Shown here in pieces: positions 13,575-14,981 of a stretch of DNA of 14,981 nucleotides. The stretch lies in the NCBI GenBank assembly GCA_023259875.1, contig JALRFL010000230.1, positions 1-14,981 on the forward strand, in the 5' to 3' direction. The DNA is from Alphaproteobacteria bacterium (lineage in GTDB: Bacteria > Pseudomonadota > Alphaproteobacteria > Puniceispirillales > UBA1172). Below the pieces are notes generated by a model that saw nothing but the letters and a program-made list of their open reading frames with translations, was not told where the DNA came from and searched no databases. Position 1 is the stretch's first letter, and the number at the start of each line of letters is the position of its first letter. The position numbers and the translations under genes were made by a program.

Positions 13575-14981
13575 GTCACGGCGCCCCTAGCAAACATTCT
13601 GATTTAAGTAAAGAGGACGCCATCACGCCCTTCCGTACGGGGCAAAGCGCTTGCGGCAGAGCTTTGCCTGATTTGCGACATCCTGATGCAGTCATGACCT
13701 TGGCACGCTTAGGGTCATTTTTCCCCCATAGGCTGAGTTTTATGCGCAGTTTTATTCGCCGTATCGCCAAAGAAAACGCTAACCTTTCCATGCCGATTTG
13801 CGCTCTGGATGCGGATGGGTTTGGGCATTTGGTATTGACTTTGCCGTTATCGGGTTATGATTATTCGCTGATCGCTTACAGCCGTCCTCTTGACGCGGAT
13901 GAGAGAACAGATCGCGTGATTGCCACCAAATGGGATGCGAGTTTCTGTCTCTTTGATGGTATCCCAAGTGAGAAAGATATCACCGCATTAGCAGATCAGG
14001 TGACCAAACAAGAAGCCGGACGCTATCATCATAAAGTGCTGACCTTATCAAGAGCCAATAAATCCTTACGGCTTTTTCATCATGTGGTGGAAAGTCTGGC
14101 TTCTGGGGTTCAGCCAGATTTGCAACAGCTCAAGGCCATTGGCTATTTGATGCGTACCACCGCAGTTTATGGTAACGGCAAGTTTGGCATTGCTGATCGG
14201 GATCGCATTGCTGATCGCCCTGGTTTAGAGGGACCGTTTCAGGCGGAGATGCTGACCGTTTTCTTGATTAGGGAGTTTACGCTTTTCCTCGCCGATTATT
14301 GCGCACGCCAGAGGTCAGGTGATGCGGCGGTGGGGCTTACCCCATCCTATCGGCGCTATCTTGGTATTGGGAACTCAACAGGTCTTGGCATGGCGCCATT
14401 CTTGGTTAATCATCCGGCCTTGCTGCATAGTTGGATAATGGCGCGTGAGGTAGCCTTTTCACGCACCCAGTTGTTGCCAGCTATTAGTGAGGCTCAACGC
14501 CGCCGTTTTGATGATCTGCTGGATCGGGCGTGCCAACATTGCCATGACTGGCAGGTTGAGGATCATATCCAAATGGATAGGATCATCATATTGCGCAAAG
14601 AATTGGCACAGCTCAAAGCGGATATCGCGGCGATGCCCCTTAACCCCGAATATCCGCTTAAGGATGCGGTCGCACGTTGCCATTCCTATTCGGCGGAAAC
14701 CCAAGAGCTGATGGTATCCCTTTTGATTGAGCTCATTCCCGATCAGGTGGATGGATTGGCGGATTGTATGGCAAATCCCCACTCACCAAAGCTGATCCCC
14801 AGCATGACTATTTCTGAACTTAAACAAATATTGTCTGAACATTATCGCTGGGTGGATGAGATTGATCTGTCACAAGAAACCTCGGATGCGCATTTCTGGT
14901 ACACTTCAGAAGAAAAATTAGAGCCAAGGTTAGGCCGCCGTTACGAAGAACCGGGGCAAGAATTGGAAATGCCATTTAATA
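13571..14981 (+). CDS. Large uncharacterised protein, 3' partial, coupled to the M19-like gene
   Basis: An uninterrupted frame of 470 codons starts at ATG 13571, overlapping the upstream stop as ATGA, and is still open at the right edge, so the protein is longer than 470 residues. I cannot name a domain. There is no signal peptide or evident membrane segment. It looks like a mostly helical soluble protein, with likely core motifs GNGKFGIADRDRI at 201-213, GPFQAEMLTVFLIREF at 221-236 and YLGIGNSTGLGMAPFLVNHP at 263-282. A cysteine/histidine-rich patch CQHCHDW lies at 321-327. Reasons for calling it real: codon use matches the neighbours, the long open frame crosses 1.4 kb, and translation is coupled. 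The gap-free coupling suggests it works with the M19-like protein. Antisense frames over it are shorter and have no start context. Confidence 0.88.
   Translation, partial: MSHGAPSKHSDLSKEDAITPFRTGQSACGRALPDLRHPDAVMTLARLGSFFPHRLSFMRSFIRRIAKENANLSMPICALDADGFGHLVLTLPLSGYDYSLIAYSRPLDADERTDRVIATKWDASFCLFDGIPSEKDITALADQVTKQEAGRYHHKVLTLSRANKSLRLFHHVVESLASGVQPDLQQLKAIGYLMRTTAVYGNGKFGIADRDRIADRPGLEGPFQAEMLTVFLIREFTLFLADYCARQRSGDAAVGLTPSYRRYLGIGNSTGLGMAPFLVNHPALLHSWIMAREVAFSRTQLLPAISEAQRRRFDDLLDRACQHCHDWQVEDHIQMDRIIILRKELAQLKADIAAMPLNPEYPLKDAVARCHSYSAETQELMVSLLIELIPDQVDGLADCMANPHSPKLIPSMTISELKQILSEHYRWVDEIDLSQETSDAHFWYTSEEKLEPRLGRRYEEPGQELEMPFN

Noticed and set aside
14459..14782. 107-codon minus-strand frame near the right edge
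   Set aside because: It opposes the long coupled frame from 13571, which has consistent codon use and a start overlapping the upstream stop.

Overview
The window looks like marine proteobacterial DNA, but it falls into two parts that may not belong together. From base 1 to about 2545 there is a plus-strand operon of gammaproteobacterial style: two ATPase subunits of an oligopeptide/dipeptide ABC importer (the first cut by the window edge), then the first 250 codons of an M14 zinc carboxypeptidase. Arginine is mostly CGT there and leucine TTA is common. Near base 2547 the reading frame runs without interruption into the last ~70 codons of a hydantoinase B (HyuB) subunit, and from there on the DNA has an alphaproteobacterial feel (arginine mostly CGC, more GGC/GCC/GCG, roughly half GC). 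A SAR116-like or related marine alphaproteobacterium is my guess for this larger part, from style only. The in-frame chimera at ~2547 is either an assembly/amplification artefact or a real recombination scar. It should be resolved before anything is inferred from linkage across it.

Region 2547-9694 is a hydantoin / cyclic-amide utilisation locus. A HyuB remnant and a complete HyuA (hyuA1, 2775-4853) run rightward and converge with a leftward operon hyuA2 - hyuB2 - N-carbamoyl-D-amino-acid hydrolase (read from 9682 down to 4879). HyuB2 and the carbamoylase overlap by ATGA. The likely chemistry is ATP-dependent ring opening of a hydantoin-like compound by HyuA/HyuB, followed by hydrolysis of the N-carbamoyl product to an amino acid, CO2 and ammonia. 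The carbamoylase keeps every catalytic residue of the well-studied Agrobacterium D-enzyme.

Region 9802-11257 has a small secreted protein of unknown function (leftward) and, divergent from it, an N-formylglutamate amidohydrolase-family protein. Region 11279-12336 is a two-gene leftward operon, an AqpS-type aquaglyceroporin followed by a glutaredoxin-type arsenate reductase ArsC, joined by an ATGA overlap. This is the known arsenate-reduction plus arsenite-exit pair, without arsR in view. Region 12579-14981 is a rightward pair: an atypical M19 (renal dipeptidase-like) protein lacking the usual N-terminal metal motif, coupled by ATGA to a large protein I do not recognise (at least 470 residues, open at the right edge).

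From 2547 onward the common theme is hydrolysis of amide, carbamoyl and formyl C-N bonds for nitrogen or amino-acid salvage, with an arsenic-resistance pair inserted. No RNA genes, insertion sequences or CRISPR arrays were seen. The three real intergenic gaps (9683-9801, 10261-10483, 12337-12578) are all under 300 bases and hold candidate promoters and inverted repeats. The convergent gaps (4854-4878, 11258-11278) are too short to hold an evident terminator hairpin.
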